Shown here: positions 27,360 to 36,018 of the stretch, piece after piece
Numbering within the stretch: the stretch's first letter is position 1
Layout of the letters: every line of letters begins with the position of its first letter
Assembly: GCA_964520985.1 (NCBI GenBank)
Contig: CAZFPB010000001.1
Location: forward strand, 186,001-250,000
From: CAYSGL01 sp964520985
GTDB lineage: Bacteria > Pseudomonadota > Alphaproteobacteria > Micavibrionales > Micavibrionaceae
Reading direction: 5' to 3'
Length of the DNA stretch: 64,000 nt
Made by a program: the position numbers and the translations under genes
The notes under the pieces: generated by a model
Databases searched by the model: none
What the model was told of the DNA's origin: nothing
What the model saw: only the letters and a program-made list of their open reading frames with translations

Positions 27360-28391
27360 ATGACTCAGTCTTTCAGCCTGCAGCAGTTTTTTGAGACGCG
27401 TGACGAAGCGCGCCGGACGTTCGCCGACCATCATGGGTTTTCGGGCGCAGTGATTGCGCCGCTCTATGAAGACATGGCGTCGCGACGTTTTTACCGGCTG
27501 AATAAAAACGGGCACAGCGCGGTGTTGATGGACAGCCTCCCCGACGATCATCCCCATGCGACGCGCGGACACAAACTGCATGATTATATTCGTCTGGCGA
27601 GCGCGCTGCGGGAGCAGGATGTCCATGCGCCGGAAATTTATGCGGATGATAAAAAAGCCGGGTTTCTCCTGATGGAAGATCTGGGTGATGTCCAGATGGA
27701 CGAAGCGCATTTCGACAAGGCCGTACAGGTACTGACCTTCCTGCGCGAAGGATTCATCGATAACCATGTCGGCCTGCCGGATTATTTTGCCTCACATATC
27801 CATGCCGGGCATCGCCGGGTGATCGACTGGTACGCGCCGAGCGTGCGCGGCGTGGTCAATGACGATGATCTTCTGCCGGGGTATCTCGATGCGTGGGCGC
27901 AGATTGAAACGCAACTCCCGCCGCCGCTGCTCGGTTTCGTGCATGCGGATTTTCACCGCGGGAATTTGCGGTTGATCAATAACACCTGCGGCGTACTGGA
28001 TTTTCAAGGCGCGCAGTGGGGGCCGCTGGCGTATGATCTTGTAAATTTGCTTGAGGATGCGCGGGCGGTGACGCCGGAGCCGCACAAGGCGCAATTGAAA
28101 GCACAATATGTACAAGGATTAAACGCGGACGCGCGCGAGGCGTTTGAGGCGTGGTATGTCGTGCTGGCCGCACAGTTTCATTGCCGGGTGGCAGGGCAGT
28201 TCGTCAAGCTGGCGCTGGCGGGCGGCAAGCCGCGCTATCTTACCTATATACCGTTGGTGCAGGATTATCTGCGTACCGAGCTGGCACATCCTTTGCTGCA
28301 CCCGCTCAAGGATTGGTTTGCCGGGCAGGGGATTGAGTTTACGCGGCCCGTTACACCGGACATGTCGCTGATCCGTCCGGACGCATTTTAG
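27360..28391 (+). CDS. APH-family small-molecule kinase, AmgK-like
   Basis: 343 aa from ATG 27360; a GTG at 27345 is less likely. The aminoglycoside-phosphotransferase fold shows the catalytic loop FVHADFHRGNL and the metal-binding LDFQGAQWGPLAYDLVNLL, close in wording to AmgK, which phosphorylates the anomeric carbon of N-acetylmuramate/GlcNAc in wall recycling. In other genomes amgK sits next to tsaE and murU; neither is visible here. Cell-wall sugar kinase is therefore likely but not proven. Confidence 0.78.
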   Translation: MTQSFSLQQFFETRDEARRTFADHHGFSGAVIAPLYEDMASRRFYRLNKNGHSAVLMDSLPDDHPHATRGHKLHDYIRLASALREQDVHAPEIYADDKKAGFLLMEDLGDVQMDEAHFDKAVQVLTFLREGFIDNHVGLPDYFASHIHAGHRRVIDWYAPSVRGVVNDDDLLPGYLDAWAQIETQLPPPLLGFVHADFHRGNLRLINNTCGVLDFQGAQWGPLAYDLVNLLEDARAVTPEPHKAQLKAQYVQGLNADAREAFEAWYVVLAAQFHCRVAGQFVKLALAGGKPRYLTYIPLVQDYLRTELAHPLLHPLKDWFAGQGIEFTRPVTPDMSLIRPDAF

Positions 28392-28466
28392 GCAAAAACC
28401 GCCTTGGCGCGCGCGCCTATCTATGGTTATTTAGGCAGCCAATTTTAACCTCACCAAGGAGTGATC

Positions 28467-29699
28467 ATGTCTATTCTGGCTGGCCGTCTGTCGCGCGTAA
28501 AACCATCCCCTACACTGGCTGTAACGGCCAAGGCGGCGGAGCTGAAAGCGGCGGGCAAGGATATGATCGGCCTTGGCGCGGGTGAGCCGGATTTTGATAC
28601 GCCGGATTTTGTGAAAGAAGCCGCGATCAAAGCCATCAAGGGCGGCCAGACGAAGTACACCGATGTCGGCGGTACGCCAGCGCTGAAAGATGCGATCGTC
28701 GCAAAGTTTAAACGCGAAAATAATCTCACTTATGCGCGCGACCAGATCATCGTCGGCACAGGCGGCAAGCAAGTGTTGTATAACGCCTTCATGGCGACGC
28801 TGAACCCGGGCGATGAAGTGATTATTCCGGCGCCATACTGGGTGTCGTACCCGGACATGGTGCAGCTGGCCGAAGGAAATCCTGTCTTTGTCGATTGCCC
28901 GGCGGATAATGGATTTAAAATGACAGCCGCGCAATTGGACGCCGCGATTACACCGAAAACCAAATGGGTGATTCTGAATTCTCCCTCGAACCCGTCGGGC
29001 GCGGGCTACACCAAAGCCGATATGAAAGCGTTGACGGATGTTTTGATGAAGCATCCGCATGTGTGGGTGATGACGGACGATATGTATGAACATCTCGTCT
29101 ATGACGATTTTGAATTCTGCACACCGGCGGAGATTGAGCCGAAACTGTATGACCGCACGCTGACCGTGAACGGTGTGTCCAAAGCCTATTCGATGACCGG
29201 CTGGCGCATCGGCTATGCCGGCGGCCCGAAAGACGTGATTAAAGCGATGGCGATGGTGCAGGGACACAGCACCTCGAACCCGTCGTCGATTTCTCAGGCG
29301 GCCGCCGTTGAAGCCTTGAATGGCGATCAGTCGTTCCTGAAAGACTGGGTGAAGAGTTTCCAGGCGCGCCGCGACTTGGTCGTTGCCATGTTGAATGACT
29401 GCGACGGCATCGAATGTCCGAATCCGGAAGGCGCGTTCTACGTGTATCCATCGTGCGCAGGCTGCATCGGCAAGACGACGCCGGACGGCAAAGTGATCAA
29501 CAGCGATGAAGAGTTCGTGACATACTTACTGGAGAGTGTAGGCGTTGCGTGCGTTCAGGGCGCTGCCTTCGGCCTCAGCCCGCACTTCCGTATCAGCTAC
29601 GCTACGTCCGAGAGCGCGCTGAAAACCGCCTGTGAGCGTATTCAAAAAGCCTGCGCTGCGCTGAGCGGCGAAGCGGCCAAACAAGCCCGCGCCGGCTAG
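28467..29699 (+). CDS. Aspartate aminotransferase, class Ib
   Basis: 410 aa from ATG 28467, with AAGGAG five bases upstream; the GTG at 28461 overlaps that site. Fold type I transaminase: N-terminal SRVKPSPTLAV, LGAGEPDFDTP, NSPSNPSGAGY, and the pyridoxal-phosphate lysine Lys239 in NGVSKAYSMTGWRIGYAGG. Converts aspartate and 2-oxoglutarate to oxaloacetate and glutamate; class Ib enzymes may also accept prephenate. The last 174 bases overlap the convergent hydrolase gene. Confidence 0.94.
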   Translation: MSILAGRLSRVKPSPTLAVTAKAAELKAAGKDMIGLGAGEPDFDTPDFVKEAAIKAIKGGQTKYTDVGGTPALKDAIVAKFKRENNLTYARDQIIVGTGGKQVLYNAFMATLNPGDEVIIPAPYWVSYPDMVQLAEGNPVFVDCPADNGFKMTAAQLDAAITPKTKWVILNSPSNPSGAGYTKADMKALTDVLMKHPHVWVMTDDMYEHLVYDDFEFCTPAEIEPKLYDRTLTVNGVSKAYSMTGWRIGYAGGPKDVIKAMAMVQGHSTSNPSSISQAAAVEALNGDQSFLKDWVKSFQARRDLVVAMLNDCDGIECPNPEGAFYVYPSCAGCIGKTTPDGKVINSDEEFVTYLLESVGVACVQGAAFGLSPHFRISYATSESALKTACERIQKACAALSGEAAKQARAG

Positions 29700-30923
29700 G
29701 CTGAACTTCGCGCGGATATAATCGGGCCAGCGCTGAACCGGCGCTGGCGCAATTTCTTCCATAATTTCTACTGCTGGTTCCGGCCAGGCTGGCAGACGCG
29801 CTTCCACAAATGCTAATGCCGCCGCTTTGGCGTCTTTATCGGTATCGATGGTCGCATGGCCGGCATTGGCCTGATAAAATTCCGCGCCAATATGCGCCGC
29901 AGTTTTCATGATCTGCAACGTCGAGGATGCAGCGTCGCCTTTGCCACCGAGCATCAGCACGGGTATGCCGGCGCGCACATCATGCTGGCGGCATTTTTTA
30001 TAGAACTGGCGACCATGCGCGCGAATTTCCAGCATCTGTCCATAGGTTGGCACAATGAATTCGCGGTTGTTGTCGGCGGATGCTTCAAAGAAATTCTTTT
30101 TTTCTTGTCCGGGTAACAATTCTTTCACGGCCAGTACCGAGGCGCGCAAAATTAAAGCGGAGCGCCAGCCTATATGCTCTATGCGTTTGGCGTCAGGCAA
30201 AGGCGCACGTTTCAGCAGGACGCGGTTCAAATGATCGTGATGCAAAAAGATGCGGCCCATCAGAGTATTCTGCGGCAGGCTCTTGTGATGCATCAGCGCG
30301 TAGGCGGTGAATACATGGCGGGAGATGAAATTATCATCGAGGGATGCATTCGCCGTATCGAAGAACGGCGCGTCCATCGTGGCAGCTGCAAAATGATCGT
30401 TCATGAAAGCGCCGGTTTTCTTGCCGAGCAGCAAGCGGGTCACAAGGAAGCCGCCCGTGGAATGGCCATGCGCAAAACGCTTTAAGGACGGATCGAACTG
30501 GGTATAGAGCGGCGATGTCTTATCGAGAATGAATTGATCGACGCAACGTTTAAAGAACGGCATAAAGCCGCGGCCCATGCCGGGATTGGGCAGGGCCATC
30601 CAGATGACGCTGATGCCTTGCCTGTTATATTCTTCGACGGTTTCAGGGCGCAGAGGGTTTGGTGATTTAAACCCGGAGACGGCGGCCAGAACACCGCGCT
30701 CTTTTTCCGCGCGCATGATGCGGCATTCAATGTTGACACCGCGCACCTTCATATACACACGCTCTAAGCGATCAGGCAGGACATCGGGTTCTGCATGGGG
30801 GTATATCCGCGTCGGTATATAATCTTTGGCGCGCCAGTAAGCAAAACGGCGTTGCTGTACGCGCATCCCCGGCATAGGGAAGCTGCCATCATCAATGTGG
30901 GTCAGCGCAATCGGTGCGGACAT
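29526..30923 (-). CDS. Alpha/beta hydrolase, lysophospholipase-like
   Basis: 465 aa. The nucleophile elbow is GHSTGG (153-158, Ser155); the probable histidine is in NAGHATID, near residue 370, with Asp in between (GGKGDAASS). The domain is cytosolic, with no signal peptide. The C-terminal tail (about 408-465, Arg/Ala-rich) is encoded within the 3' end of the aminotransferase gene. The next gene upstream on this strand, at 31046, is a patatin, so both may act on lipids. Confidence 0.78.
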   Translation of the reverse strand: MSAPIALTHIDDGSFPMPGMRVQQRRFAYWRAKDYIPTRIYPHAEPDVLPDRLERVYMKVRGVNIECRIMRAEKERGVLAAVSGFKSPNPLRPETVEEYNRQGISVIWMALPNPGMGRGFMPFFKRCVDQFILDKTSPLYTQFDPSLKRFAHGHSTGGFLVTRLLLGKKTGAFMNDHFAAATMDAPFFDTANASLDDNFISRHVFTAYALMHHKSLPQNTLMGRIFLHHDHLNRVLLKRAPLPDAKRIEHIGWRSALILRASVLAVKELLPGQEKKNFFEASADNNREFIVPTYGQMLEIRAHGRQFYKKCRQHDVRAGIPVLMLGGKGDAASSTLQIMKTAAHIGAEFYQANAGHATIDTDKDAKAAALAFVEARLPAWPEPAVEIMEEIAPAPVQRWPDYIRAKFSLAGAGLFGRFAAQRSAGFLNTLTGGFQRALGRSVADTEVRAEAEGSALNARNAYTLQ

Positions 30924-31045
30924 GGCTCTACTTAAACAGGGGTCAAGAAGCGCTACACAGCGTACCCAGAAACGATATAGCAGATTTGTCTAAATTGCAT
31001 GAAGCAACTATATTGCGCCGCATCACATTGTGGATAACGAAGGGG

Positions 31046-32296
31046 TTATTCGCCCATGGGGATCAGCTGGGAGAGCATGGTTTTCCAGCTTTTGGATTCC
31101 GGTTTTTTGGTCTCGCGCTGTTTGCGCTCGTAGTTGCTGACCAGGATGTCGCAGACGGCGTCGAGTTTGGCCTTCTGCTCCTCAATGATAAGCTCGGCGA
31201 AGTTTTTGAGGCTGTCGAGGTTGTTCGACTGGGCATCGTCGATCTGGGTGCTGGGCCAGTCAGCTTCGCGGTTGGAAATCAGCGATTTGTTGAAAACATA
31301 AAGGTTATCGCCCATTTCATCGGCGAACGTATCCCACAGCGCGCTCTCGGACGCGTGGAAGAAGATGTTGATGAGCGGCAGGTCATTGACAGGATCGACG
31401 ACGCCCAGCGAGCCAAAGCGGTTCCAGTCTTCCTTCTTGATGGCGCGGTTGGTGTAGCCGGTGCCAAACGCGATGATAATGAGTTTCTGGCCGGGCATCA
31501 GATGCTGGCGCAGCGCGCCGAGATAGGTCATGCAGGGATTGTCGAAGATGCTGCCATCGATTGCGGCGTAATCGGTTTCGTGTTCGCGGTCGCCCCATTG
31601 CGCGGAGAAGTTGTGGCAAGGGAAGAAGGTAGGCGCTGCTGCGCTAGCCATTACGGCATCGTGCAGCAGCACATCGGGCGTACCACGCTTCACGCCATAA
31701 CCGCCATTGATGGCCATGTGTTTGAGCCAGACGGCGTGCCCGCCTTCATCCATAATGTTGTTGAGCGTATGCGCGGGGGCGGCGAGGGTTTCGCCTTTTT
31801 CGGCGACAGCCTGTAGCTGGTTGCCCTGAATGTTATAGAACGGAATGATCAGGCTTTGCAGCGTTTCGCCGAGGCGGGCATTGCCGTAGAGCGAGCGCAG
31901 GGCGCGGCTGAGATTGCCGGGGTCGTAATGGCCGTGCTTGAAGATGTTGTTCAGTTGCGAGATGCGCATGGTGCGGTTGTTGAAGTCGTGGATCAGGCCG
32001 CGCAGGGACCGGAAACGATCAGGCGGGAAGATCCGCGCGCCTTCGCGCTCATAAAACCGCACCATGTGGCGGGCCTTGTATTTCGGCTCCAGCGGGCGGT
32101 CGGGGTGGCGCAGGGTCAGGCCCGCATTCAGGATCGAGCCGGTGGAGGGGCCGCAGAAAATATCGACCATTTCCGCCATGCGCAGACCCGTCGTTTGCTC
32201 GATATGGCTCATGATATAGGCCGGGATCAGCCCACGCAGGCCGCCACCATAGTTAAAGAGAGCAATCAGAGGGGGCGGGGTGCCAGGGGTGGTCAA
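31046..32296 (-). CDS. Patatin-like phospholipase
   Basis: 416 aa starting at TTG 32296. That start follows CGGAG and a good promoter (32332-32360), whereas the longer frame to 32482 reads through a terminator hairpin. The oxyanion motif is GGGLRG (17-22), the nucleophile lies in GPSTGS (Ser51), and the dyad aspartate is Asp247 in IDGSIFDNP (DGG to DGS). No signal peptide. A cytosolic or peripheral acyl hydrolase; resembles the CapV/eukaryotic patatin phospholipases. Confidence 0.82.
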   Translation of the reverse strand: MTTPGTPPPLIALFNYGGGLRGLIPAYIMSHIEQTTGLRMAEMVDIFCGPSTGSILNAGLTLRHPDRPLEPKYKARHMVRFYEREGARIFPPDRFRSLRGLIHDFNNRTMRISQLNNIFKHGHYDPGNLSRALRSLYGNARLGETLQSLIIPFYNIQGNQLQAVAEKGETLAAPAHTLNNIMDEGGHAVWLKHMAINGGYGVKRGTPDVLLHDAVMASAAAPTFFPCHNFSAQWGDREHETDYAAIDGSIFDNPCMTYLGALRQHLMPGQKLIIIAFGTGYTNRAIKKEDWNRFGSLGVVDPVNDLPLINIFFHASESALWDTFADEMGDNLYVFNKSLISNREADWPSTQIDDAQSNNLDSLKNFAELIIEEQKAKLDAVCDILVSNYERKQRETKKPESKSWKTMLSQLIPMGE

Positions 32297-32331
32297 AGAG
32301 GAACTCCGTAACGCGTTGAATTTGCACTTAT

Positions 32332-32360
32332 ATTGTACCTTAACCCTGATCGTATCCCAA
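32332..32360 (-). promoter_or_regulatory. Sigma70-type promoter for the patatin gene
   Basis: On the minus strand TTGGGA (32360-32355), 17-base spacer, TACAAT (32337-32332). The implied leader to the TTG start at 32296 is about 30 bases and contains CGGAG. Confidence 0.65.
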
Positions 32361-32392
32361 GATATGTCTGTGATGCAGGCCAGCAAAAAGGC

Positions 32393-32416
32393 AAAAAAAA
32401 CCGGGCAAAAGCCCGG
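32393..32416 (-). terminator. Terminator ending the lysR / hairpin RNA transcript
   Basis: On the minus strand CCGGGC, loop TTTT, GCCCGG, then eight T. Confidence 0.92.
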
Positions 32417-32525
32417 CGAGTTTAACAGGGAGGTTTCACATTCCGAAGAATGTGGGACCAAAAAGTCCCGCGATGCGAACATCGCGTGGGAGTGTTTATA
32501 CCCCCATTCGGGGAAGGTTGTCCAT
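32417..32525 (-). ncRNA. Structured RNA candidate with four tandem hairpins
   Basis: Between the lysR stop and the terminator, four hairpins follow one another with almost no linker. Minus-strand loops are: CCCC/GGGG (32502-32513), a 7-bp CGCGATG/CATCGCG stem with UUCG loop (32469-32486), GGGAC/GTCCC with T-rich loop (32454-32469), and a 7-bp CACATTC/GAATGTG stem with a C-UUCG-G loop (32437-32454). A single-stranded AAACCTCCCTG stretch then precedes the terminator. UUCG loops and the terminator T run both point to the minus strand. It may be a lysR 3' UTR or an RNA in its own right; no known family recognised. Confidence 0.55.
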
Positions 32526-32532
32526 AAAAATC

Positions 32533-33423
32533 TTAGAATTTGGTCTCAGAGATGGTTTTCAGCAGGAAGTCGCGGAAGGCCGCAATGCGCTGGGAATTCT
32601 TACGCTCTTCGGGATAGACGAAGTACATGCCGACCGGCTTGCGGGTCACGGACGGCAGGATGGCTTTCAGCTTGGAATTGTCGCTGATCAGGTAATCGGG
32701 CAGGGCGGCGATACCGACGCCCGCCTTGACCGATTCATAAATGCCGTAGAGCGAGTTCATCATCAGCAGGTTGGGGTTTGAGTCCATCTCGACGCCCGAG
32801 GCGCGGAACAGCCAGTTCGGATCGACGAAGGGCGGCGGCACGCCTTCTGGGTAGCCGATGAGCACATGGTCTTTGAGTTCTTTCACGGTCTTCGGTGTGC
32901 CGTTCTTTTTCAGATAGCTTTCGGACGCGCAGATATGGAAGTGAATGTCGGTCAAATGGCGCTGGATCAGGTCCGGTTGCTCGGATTCATAGAGGCGGAT
33001 CGCGGCGTCGGCTTCGCGCATGCTTAAATTGAGCAGGCGGTCATCCAGCAGCAGGGTGAGCTGCACATCGGGATGAGAGTCTTTCAGATTTTTCAGGCGC
33101 GGGGCGAGCCAGGTGGAGCCGATGAACGGCGCGGCGGTGATGCGCAGCGGACCTTCGGATAATTGCTTGGAGTCTGCCAACTGTCCTTCGATCATCGCCA
33201 TCTTGGCAAAAATATCATCGGCGGTGTTGTAAAGCAGTTCGCCTTCTTCGGTCAGGATTAGGCCGCGGGCATGACGGTGGAATAGGGTGACGCTGATGCT
33301 TTCTTCCAGCGTGCTGATCTGGCGCGATACGGCCGACTGGCTGAGGTTCAGCGCTTCACCGGCGTGGGTGAAGCTGCCGGCCTTTGCGACGGCGTGAAAG
33401 ATGCGAAGTTTGTCCCAATCCAT
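32533..33423 (-). CDS. LysR-family transcriptional regulator
   Basis: 296 aa from ATG 33423, where AAGGAT precedes and the canonical LysR start MDWDKLRIFHAVAKAGSF appears; the frame extends further but without homology. The helix-turn-helix (about 1-62) includes LNLSQSAVSRQIS; the effector-binding domain (about 90-296) is typical in length. It follows trxB on the same strand behind a terminator. Its target is unknown; the trxB neighbourhood hints at redox or envelope stress. Confidence 0.92.
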   Translation of the reverse strand: MDWDKLRIFHAVAKAGSFTHAGEALNLSQSAVSRQISTLEESISVTLFHRHARGLILTEEGELLYNTADDIFAKMAMIEGQLADSKQLSEGPLRITAAPFIGSTWLAPRLKNLKDSHPDVQLTLLLDDRLLNLSMREADAAIRLYESEQPDLIQRHLTDIHFHICASESYLKKNGTPKTVKELKDHVLIGYPEGVPPPFVDPNWLFRASGVEMDSNPNLLMMNSLYGIYESVKAGVGIAALPDYLISDNSKLKAILPSVTRKPVGMYFVYPEERKNSQRIAAFRDFLLKTISETKF

Positions 33424-33439
33424 AGTGGTATCCTTATAT

Positions 33440-33473
33440 AAAAAAAGAGGGGCGGAATTACTCCGCCGCCTCT
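33440..33473 (-). terminator. Terminator at the trxB end
   Basis: On the minus strand GAGGcGGCGGA pairs with TCCGCCCCTC around a loop that holds the trxB stop codon, followed by seven T. It separates trxB from lysR. Confidence 0.8.
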
Positions 33474-34444
33474 GCATGCAAATCGCTGGTGGTGTGTTCG
33501 GCAAGGAAGCGGTCGGCTTCCAGCGCCGCCATACATCCCATGCCGGCCGCAGTTACAGCCTGGCGGTAAATTTTGTCTTTCACATCGCCGGCGGCATAGA
33601 CGCCTTCGATGTTGGTCGCGGTCGAATCCGGGGCGGTGACGATGTAGCCTTCCGCATCCATATCGATCTTGCCTTTGAATAGCTCGGTCGCTGGGTCATG
33701 ACCGATGGCGACGAACATACCGTCGACATCGAGCTGGCTTTTCGCGCCGGTTTTTAGGTTTTCCAGCATAATGCCGGTGACGCCGGGGGCATCGCCCTGA
33801 CCGGGTTTTACGCCGAGCACTTCGGTGACACCGCTATCCCAGATGACATCAATTTTCGGATGATCGAACAGGCGCTGTTGCGCGATTTTTTCCGCGCGCA
33901 ATGTGTCGCGGCGGTGAATGAGCGTGACTTTTTCGCACAGCTGCGCAAGGAACAGGGCTTCCTCGACAGCGGAGTTCCCACCGCCCACAACCGCCACTTT
34001 TTTACCGCGGAAGAAAAAGCCGTCGCAGGTCGCGCAGGCAGAAACGCCCATGTTGCGGAAGGTTTTTTCGCTCTCAAGCCCGAGCCAGCGCGCTTTGGCG
34101 CCGGTGCAGATGATGATGGTGTCGGCGCTGAACAGCGTGCCGTTATCGGCTTTGGCGATAAACGGGCGCTTGGAAAAATCAACATCCATGATCAGGTCGT
34201 GAATGATTTTCGTGCCGACATGCTCGGCCTGCGCCTTCATCTGCTCCATCAGCCACGGGCCCTGAATGGCATCCGCAAAGCCGGGATAATTTTCGACATC
34301 GGTGGTGATGGTGAGCTGGCCGCCCGGCTCCATGCCGGTAACCAGAATAGGATTCAAATTGGCGCGAGCAGCGTAAATCGCCGCTGTGTAGCCTGCCGGG
34401 CCGGAGCCGATAATCAGCACCTTGGTGTGGATTGTCTGTGTCAT
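33458..34444 (-). CDS. trxB: Thioredoxin reductase
   Basis: 328 aa FAD/NADPH flavoenzyme that reduces thioredoxin. FAD-binding GSGPAG (13-18), redox pair Cys137-Ala-Thr-Cys140 in ACATCDG, NADPH-binding GGGNSA (154-159), and near the C-terminus GVYAAGDVKD. Length and order are those of low-molecular-weight bacterial TrxB. Confidence 0.96.
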   Translation of the reverse strand: MTQTIHTKVLIIGSGPAGYTAAIYAARANLNPILVTGMEPGGQLTITTDVENYPGFADAIQGPWLMEQMKAQAEHVGTKIIHDLIMDVDFSKRPFIAKADNGTLFSADTIIICTGAKARWLGLESEKTFRNMGVSACATCDGFFFRGKKVAVVGGGNSAVEEALFLAQLCEKVTLIHRRDTLRAEKIAQQRLFDHPKIDVIWDSGVTEVLGVKPGQGDAPGVTGIMLENLKTGAKSQLDVDGMFVAIGHDPATELFKGKIDMDAEGYIVTAPDSTATNIEGVYAAGDVKDKIYRQAVTAAGMGCMAALEADRFLAEHTTSDLHAEAAE

Positions 34445-34510
34445 GTCATATACTCAATTCAGCTATTCCATAGACATAGCGGGTGGGAGAGGCCCGGACA
34501 AGCCGCAAAA

Positions 34511-35428
34511 TCAAAACAATCCAGAGGCTTTACGCACCGCATCGGCGATTTTCTGCGCATCGGCAAGGGGGGAGTAGGCCCAATTTTCCAAAACGCCGTT
34601 AAACGGGCGGGCTACGCCCAGGTTGCGGAAATGGGCGTAGAAGCGATCGAACTTGGGCGAACGGCCATCAAGCTCGAGCATGTAGAGCGGTTTACCGGTG
34701 GTGGCTGCATCGGAGAGCATCGAGACGCTGTCATTCGTTACCAGCAGATAGCTCGCGTGTGCGAGAATGCTGAAATAGGGATTGTGGCCTGAGCCATCCC
34801 AGATGTAGGCATCGGTCTGTTTGAGCGCGTCGATCAGCTTGCGCGCCTGCGACGCATCGGTGCGGCGCGAGACGGTGATGAGCAGCGCGTAATCGCGCGC
34901 GATCATTTCCAGTTGCTGAATGAGACTGTCCATTCCCTCATCGCTCAAGCGATGGGTTTTGCTGTTGCCGCCAATCAGCACGCCGACAAGTGGTTTGGTT
35001 GATGTGTAGATTGGCGGCGCGGAGGAGAGGCGTTCGGGCGTAATGCGATTGGGCGCGCCGTCCGTGACGACGACATTGTCACCGCGCAGTGCATCGTGAT
35101 GGGCAACGGCAACGAGATCGAAATTGCGCGGTGAGATGCGCGGGTCTTGCAGATGCAGCGTGAATGTTTTCGGATTTTGTTTTTTAATGTAGCGCGCCGC
35201 AGCGATAGCTTTGCGCCCAGAAGTAATCAGCAGATCGGGGAAGGGGCCGTGCAACGCGGGAACAAAACTCCAGCTTTGCTCAAAGGGTATATAAGGGCTG
35301 AGCATTTTCCAGGGCTGGCGCAACGTCATGCGTTTGACGTCGGCGTGAATACCCAAGGCTTCAGCCACGCCCAGACACTGATTTTCCGTGCCTGCCATTC
35401 CTTCGGTAATAATCCAGCAATTTACCAA
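34511..35428 (-). CDS. ELM1/DUF1022 family protein
   Basis: 305 aa, homologous in wording to the mitochondrial-fission ELM1 / GtrOC1-like family (PF06258): WIITEGMAGTENQCLGVAEALG at the start, LLITSGRKAIAAARYIKK, LVGVLIGGNSKTHRL, LLITVSRRTD and LVTNDSVSMLSDAATTGKP. The fold is probably a GT-B glycosyltransferase. The start is TTG 35428, because the conserved Trp-led motif needs it; AAGGCC lies upstream. Widespread in alphaproteobacteria; exact role unknown. Confidence 0.85.
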   Translation of the reverse strand: MVNCWIITEGMAGTENQCLGVAEALGIHADVKRMTLRQPWKMLSPYIPFEQSWSFVPALHGPFPDLLITSGRKAIAAARYIKKQNPKTFTLHLQDPRISPRNFDLVAVAHHDALRGDNVVVTDGAPNRITPERLSSAPPIYTSTKPLVGVLIGGNSKTHRLSDEGMDSLIQQLEMIARDYALLITVSRRTDASQARKLIDALKQTDAYIWDGSGHNPYFSILAHASYLLVTNDSVSMLSDAATTGKPLYMLELDGRSPKFDRFYAHFRNLGVARPFNGVLENWAYSPLADAQKIADAVRKASGLF

Positions 35429-35534
35429 TTTTTAGGCCTTTTTTCCTGCATGAACGACTTGTCATCATTCCGCCATAAGCTTATATCATAAGCATTCATC
35501 CGTTGTACTAGTTTTACAGGAAGCCATATTTTTG

Positions 35535-36017
35535 ATGTCTTTGCGCCGTTTCAAGCTCGACAAGATTGATCGCAAAATTCTGAAGGAACTTCAGGACAAT
35601 GGCCGGATTACCAATGTTGAATTATCCAAACGTGCCGGCATTTCAGCTCCGCCCTGCCTGCGCCGTGTGCGTGCGCTGGAAGAGGCCGGGCTTATTCAGT
35701 CCTATCATGCGCACCTCAACACGCAAGCGCTGGGCTATGGCATCACAGTCGTCGCGAATATCAAATTGAAAAGCCAGAATGAAACAGATCTGAAAGCGTT
35801 CGAGCAGAAATGCAATGAATGGGAAAAAGTGCGGATTTGTTATCTAATGTCGGGAGACGTCGATTTCATTCTGAAAATCGTCGCGCGCGACTGGGAAGAT
35901 TATCAGCAGTTCGTATCAAACGAATTAACGACGTTCCCCTCGGTTGCCTCGGTTAAAGCAACGCCTCTTTTGCGGACGCTCAAATCAGAGCCGGGCGTGC
36001 CCATCGATCTTGAGTAA
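35535..36017 (+). CDS. Lrp/AsnC family transcriptional regulator
   Basis: 160 aa from ATG 35535; a TTG at 35532 is adjacent. N-terminal helix-turn-helix (about 8-60): LDKIDRKILKELQDNGRI and ISAPPCLRRVRALEEAGLI. C-terminal RAM ligand-binding domain (about 70-150) with GDVDFILKIVARD. A global or local amino-acid-responsive regulator; no target is apparent. Divergent from the ELM1 gene, convergent with greA (1-base gap). Confidence 0.93.
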   Translation: MSLRRFKLDKIDRKILKELQDNGRITNVELSKRAGISAPPCLRRVRALEEAGLIQSYHAHLNTQALGYGITVVANIKLKSQNETDLKAFEQKCNEWEKVRICYLMSGDVDFILKIVARDWEDYQQFVSNELTTFPSVASVKATPLLRTLKSEPGVPIDLE

Positions 36018-36018
36018 T

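Noticed and set aside
26847..27767. A 306-aa minus-strand frame across 26919-27767
   Set aside because: Opposite to two plausible plus-strand genes; the AmgK-like motifs on the plus strand are decisive.
30914..31816. A 300-aa plus-strand frame opposite the patatin gene
   Set aside because: Shadow of the patatin frame, which carries GGGLRG and GPSTG motifs.
32297..32482. An N-terminal extension of the patatin frame
   Set aside because: It would read through the terminator stem and the promoter; the TTG at 32296 has CGGAG and fits the promoter.
33860..34792. A 310-aa plus-strand frame opposite trxB and ELM1
   Set aside because: Spans the trxB-ELM1 junction with no domain; both minus-strand genes are certain.
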